Below are positions 13,456-16,465 of a stretch of 16,465 nt of DNA, piece by piece. Numbering within the stretch: position 1 is the first letter of the stretch; every line of letters begins with the position of its first letter. The translations under genes were made by a program, and so were the position numbers. Below the pieces are notes generated by a model. The model was not told the origin of the DNA and searched no databases. It saw nothing but the letters and a program-made list of their open reading frames with translations. Source of the DNA: Desulfovibrio sp. UBA4079 (lineage in GTDB: Bacteria; Desulfobacterota; Desulfovibrionia; Desulfovibrionales; Desulfovibrionaceae); the NCBI GenBank assembly GCA_002382645.1, contig DFYP01000050.1:1-16465 (forward strand), written 5' to 3'.

Positions 13456-13857
13456 GTGGCACGCATTGCTGGCGTTGATCTGCCCAAGAACAAGCGGATG
13501 GACATCGCGCTGACCTACATCTACGGCATCGGCCGTACGACGGCGCGCAAGATCCTGGCCGATACCGGCATCGACTGGACCAAGAAGACCGACGATCTCA
13601 ACGCGGACGAGACCAACACCATCCGCACCGAGATCGAGCAGCGCTACAAGGTGGAAGGCGACCTGCGCCGGGATCTGACCCAGAATATCAAGCGGCTCAT
13701 GGACATCGGCTGCTACCGCGGCCTGCGTCACCGCAAGGGCCTGCCCGCCCGTGGCCAGCGGACCCACACCAACGCCCGCACCCGCAAGGGCCCGCGCCGT
13801 TCGCTCATGGGCAAGAAGAAGACCAAGGCTCCTGCTGCCGGCGCTCCTGCCGCGTAG
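13456..13857 (+). CDS. rpsM: 30S ribosomal protein S13 with an Ala/Pro-rich tail
   Basis: S13 lies in the 30S head, bridges to the 50S subunit through L5, and its tail reaches the P-site tRNA. The protein is 133 residues, about ten more than the common 120-125. It has MARIAGVDLPKNKR at the start, YIYGIGRTTARKIL (22-35), the conserved YRGLRHRKGLPARGQRTHTN and TRKGPRRSLMGKKK near the end. The extra residues, KAPAAGAPAA, are encoded by a near-duplicate of GCTCCTGC and look like a small repeat expansion. The start is GTG 13456 with AGGGAG (13444-13449) six bases upstream. A 97-base spacer follows, unusual inside this otherwise tight group. Confidence 0.97.
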   Translation: MARIAGVDLPKNKRMDIALTYIYGIGRTTARKILADTGIDWTKKTDDLNADETNTIRTEIEQRYKVEGDLRRDLTQNIKRLMDIGCYRGLRHRKGLPARGQRTHTNARTRKGPRRSLMGKKKTKAPAAGAPAA

Positions 13858-13866
13858 AGGCATCGG

Positions 13867-13918
13867 TCCGGCGGGCCGCTGGGCCGGGATGTCCCGGGCC
13901 CTTGAGCGCACCGCCGGA
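13867..13918 (+). promoter_or_regulatory. Long rod-like hairpin between rpsM and rpsK
   Basis: The outer arms TCCGGCGG (13867-13874) and CCGCCGGA (13911-13918) pair perfectly over 8 bp. Inside, CGCT (13877-13880) pairs with AGCG (13905-13908). GGGCC (13881-13885) pairs with GGCCC (13897-13901), and GGG/CCC closes the loop ATGT (13889-13892), with one bulged G. That is about 20 bp in 52 bases. TTT follows at once, and then, after CCGCG, six T's (13927-13932). It could be an attenuator, a processing site or a ribosomal-protein binding site; the function is unknown. Confidence 0.55.
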
Positions 13919-13954
13919 TTTCCGCGTTTTTTATAGAGAATCGGAGAAGGACTC

Positions 13955-14341
13955 ATGGCAAGACCTCGTCGCGCCGGTAAGAAGAAGGAAAAGAAGAACA
14001 TTCCCGTGGGCGTGGCCCACGTGAAGGCCACCTTCAACAACACCATCATCACCTTCACGGACCTCAAGGGCAACGTGGTGAGCTGGGCCAGCGCCGGGGC
14101 CGCCTTCAAGGGCTCCCGCAAGAGCACGCCCTTCGCCGCGCAGATCGCCGCCGAGAACGCCGCCAAGGTGGCCCAGGAGCACGGCATGCGCACCGTGGGC
14201 GTCTTCGTGAAGGGCCCGGGGGCCGGACGCGAGGCGGCCATGCGCGCCATCAACAATGCCGGGTTCAAGGTCAGCTTCATCCGCGACATCACCCCCATCC
14301 CCCACAACGGCTGCCGTCCTCCCAAGCGGCGCCGGGTGTAA
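13955..14341 (+). CDS. rpsK: 30S ribosomal protein S11
   Basis: S11 lines the 30S platform near the mRNA exit and the E site. The 128-residue protein has a lysine-rich N-terminus (AGKKKEKKNIPVG), the core VKATFNNTIITFTDLKGNVV, SWASAGAAFKGSRKSTPFAA, GPGAGREAAMRAI and the near-invariant end PHNGCRPPKRRRV. The Asn118-Gly119 pair corresponds to the site that forms isoaspartate in E. coli S11. ATG 13955 follows GGAGAAGG (13943-13950); the GGAG core has an 8-base gap. The 97-base spacer upstream contains a strong hairpin. Confidence 0.98.
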   Translation: MARPRRAGKKKEKKNIPVGVAHVKATFNNTIITFTDLKGNVVSWASAGAAFKGSRKSTPFAAQIAAENAAKVAQEHGMRTVGVFVKGPGAGREAAMRAINNAGFKVSFIRDITPIPHNGCRPPKRRRV

Positions 14342-14359
14342 GAGCAAGGAGGGATTCCC

Positions 14360-14986
14360 TTGGCCAGATACACTGAAGCCAAATGTCGGCTGTGCCGCCG
14401 CGAAGCGCAGAAGCTCTTCCTCAAAGGCGACCGCTGCTACACCGACAAATGCGCCTATGAGCGCCGCCCCTACGCCCCCGGCGGGGCCGGTCGGCTGCGC
14501 AAGAAGATGAGCGACTACGCCGTGCAGCTGCGCGAGAAGCAGAAGGTGCGCCGCATGTACGGCCTGCTCGAAGGGCAGTTCCACACCTACTTCGAGCGCG
14601 CCGAGGCCCAGAAGGGCGTCACCGGCGCCAATCTGCTCATCCTCCTGGAGCGCCGCCTGGACAACGTCATCTACCGCCTGGGCTTCGCCAACTCCCGCGA
14701 CCAGGCCCGTCAGCTCGTGGGCCACGGCCTGTTCAAGGTCAACGGCCGGCGCGTGAGCGTGCCGTCGCTCCTGGTCAAGGCCAACGACGTCATCGAAGTC
14801 CGTGAGGAGAGCCGCAAGGTCCCGGTCATCATGGAGGCCCAGGAAGTCATCGCCCGGCGGGGTTGCCCGTCCTGGCTGGAGTCCGACGGGGCCAACTTCA
14901 AGGGCACGGTCAAGGCCATGCCCGTCCGCGAGGACATCCAGTTCCCGATCAACGAGCACCTCATTGTCGAGCTGTACTCCAAATAA
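14360..14986 (+). CDS. rpsD: 30S ribosomal protein S4, zinc-site form, altered PGQHG motif
   Basis: S4 is a primary 16S binder at the 5' domain, shapes the mRNA entry channel and in several bacteria controls its own operon. The 208-residue protein starts at TTG 14360 with AGGAGG (14347-14352) at a 7-base gap. Cys9, Cys12, Cys26 and Cys31 form the zinc-type cluster. The S4 RNA-binding domain spans about 98-160 (RRLDNVIYRLGFANSRDQAR, then HGLFKVNGRRV), and the end INEHLIVELYSK is universal. The usual 'APGQHG' motif reads APGGAG (39-44): Gln and His are replaced by Gly42 and Ala43. The frame around this site is intact, so I see no frameshift. Confidence 0.97.
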   Translation: MARYTEAKCRLCRREAQKLFLKGDRCYTDKCAYERRPYAPGGAGRLRKKMSDYAVQLREKQKVRRMYGLLEGQFHTYFERAEAQKGVTGANLLILLERRLDNVIYRLGFANSRDQARQLVGHGLFKVNGRRVSVPSLLVKANDVIEVREESRKVPVIMEAQEVIARRGCPSWLESDGANFKGTVKAMPVREDIQFPINEHLIVELYSK

Positions 14987-15004
14987 ACAAGCGTAGGTTT
15001 CCGC

Positions 15005-16034
<1,030 letters not shown>

Positions 16035-16045
<11 letters not shown>

Positions 16046-16465
16046 AAAGTCCGGCCGCAAGTTCAACAGGAGCTCCTCGCACCGCATCGCCATGTTCCGC
16101 AACATGGCCCGGGCGCTTCTGACCTACGAGGCCATCCGCACCACCGAGGCCAAGGCCAAGGATCTGCGTTCCGTGGTGGACAAGCTGATCACCCTGGCCC
16201 TGCGCGATGACCTGCATGCCCGCCGCGAGGCTTACAAGGTCCTCAACAACCACCAGATGGTCCAGAAGCTCTTCACCGACATCGGACCGCGCTACGCCGG
16301 CGGCAAGGGGGGCTACACCCGCATCATCCGTCTGTCCCTGCCGCGGTCCGGCGACTCCGCGCCCATGGTCCTCATCGAGCTGACCAAGCGCGTGGTGAAG
16401 GCCGCCGAGGCCCCGGCCGCTCCGGCCGCCGAGGCCGCCGAGTCCAAGGCTCCGGCCAAGAAGGC
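16035..16465 (+). CDS. rplQ: 50S ribosomal protein L17 (3' end cut by the window)
   Basis: L17 sits at the tunnel exit. From ATG 16035 the frame stays open to the window edge (143 full codons). It starts MRHRKSGRKFNRSSSHRIAM and has the family stretch LLTYEAIRTTEAKAKDLR, followed by GPRYAGGKGGYTRIIRL and VLIELTKR (112-119). Where L17 normally ends, an Ala/Pro/Lys-rich tail begins (KAAEAPAAPAAEAAESKAPA...) and continues past the edge. The first 11 bases overlap the end of rpoA, and GAGG (16021-16024) lies in rpoA, so coupling is likely. The stop codon is not visible. Confidence 0.95.

Noticed and set aside
13932..13937. TATAGA before rpsK, identical to the -10 proposed before rpmJ
   Set aside because: No -35-like hexamer at 16-18 bases; the sequence there is the 3' arm of the hairpin.

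Overview
This window is one long, co-directional (+ strand) translation and transcription locus. It runs from the last codons of rpsG through fusA, the S10 genes (rpsJ to rpsQ), the spc genes (rplN to secY and map), and the alpha genes (rpmJ to rplQ). The right edge cuts rplQ near its 3' end. I count 32 protein genes (30 complete, 2 partial), no RNA genes, no mobile elements and no CRISPR. No gene-free stretch exceeds 300 bases.

The organism looks like a GC-rich member of the Desulfovibrionales (sulfate-reducing 'deltaproteobacteria', now Thermodesulfobacteriota). This is inferred from remembered family sequences, not from a search. RpoA, S10, L24, S4 and S14 read like Desulfovibrio versions. 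The order rpsG-fusA-rpsJ without tuf, and secY-map-rpmJ without adk or infA, agrees with that. Almost all codons end in G or C, which also creates long meaningless antisense reading frames.

Layout: 1-2122 is the end of the str cluster (rpsG, fusA). 2123-2258 is a 136-base spacer with a candidate terminator/promoter and a hairpin just before rpsJ. 2259-7136 is the S10 set (rpsJ, rplC, rplD, rplW, rplB, rpsS, rplV, rpsC, rplP, rpmC, rpsQ). 7147-12407 is the spc set (rplN, rplX, rplE, rpsN, rpsH, rplF, rplR, rpsE, rpmD, rplO, secY). 12410-13180 is map. 13181-13323 is a 143-base spacer with a likely promoter and a structured leader. 13324-16465 is the alpha set (rpmJ, rpsM, rpsK, rpsD, rpoA, rplQ).

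The genes supply both ribosomal subunits, the translocase EF-G, the RNA polymerase alpha subunit, the protein-export channel SecY, and the enzyme that trims initiator methionine from new proteins. Spacing is tight (TAATG and ATGA overlaps, 2-base gaps), which suggests translational coupling.

I found no previously undescribed system. The points worth a second look are structural or fine-scale: a perfect 10-bp inverted repeat over codons 2-9 of map; a rod-like hairpin between rpsM and rpsK; hairpins in the rpsJ and rpmJ leaders; loss of the QH residues of the S4 'PGQHG' motif; Ala/Pro-rich tails on S13 and L17; a codon-usage shift at the end of rplD; and a start-site correction for rpsN.
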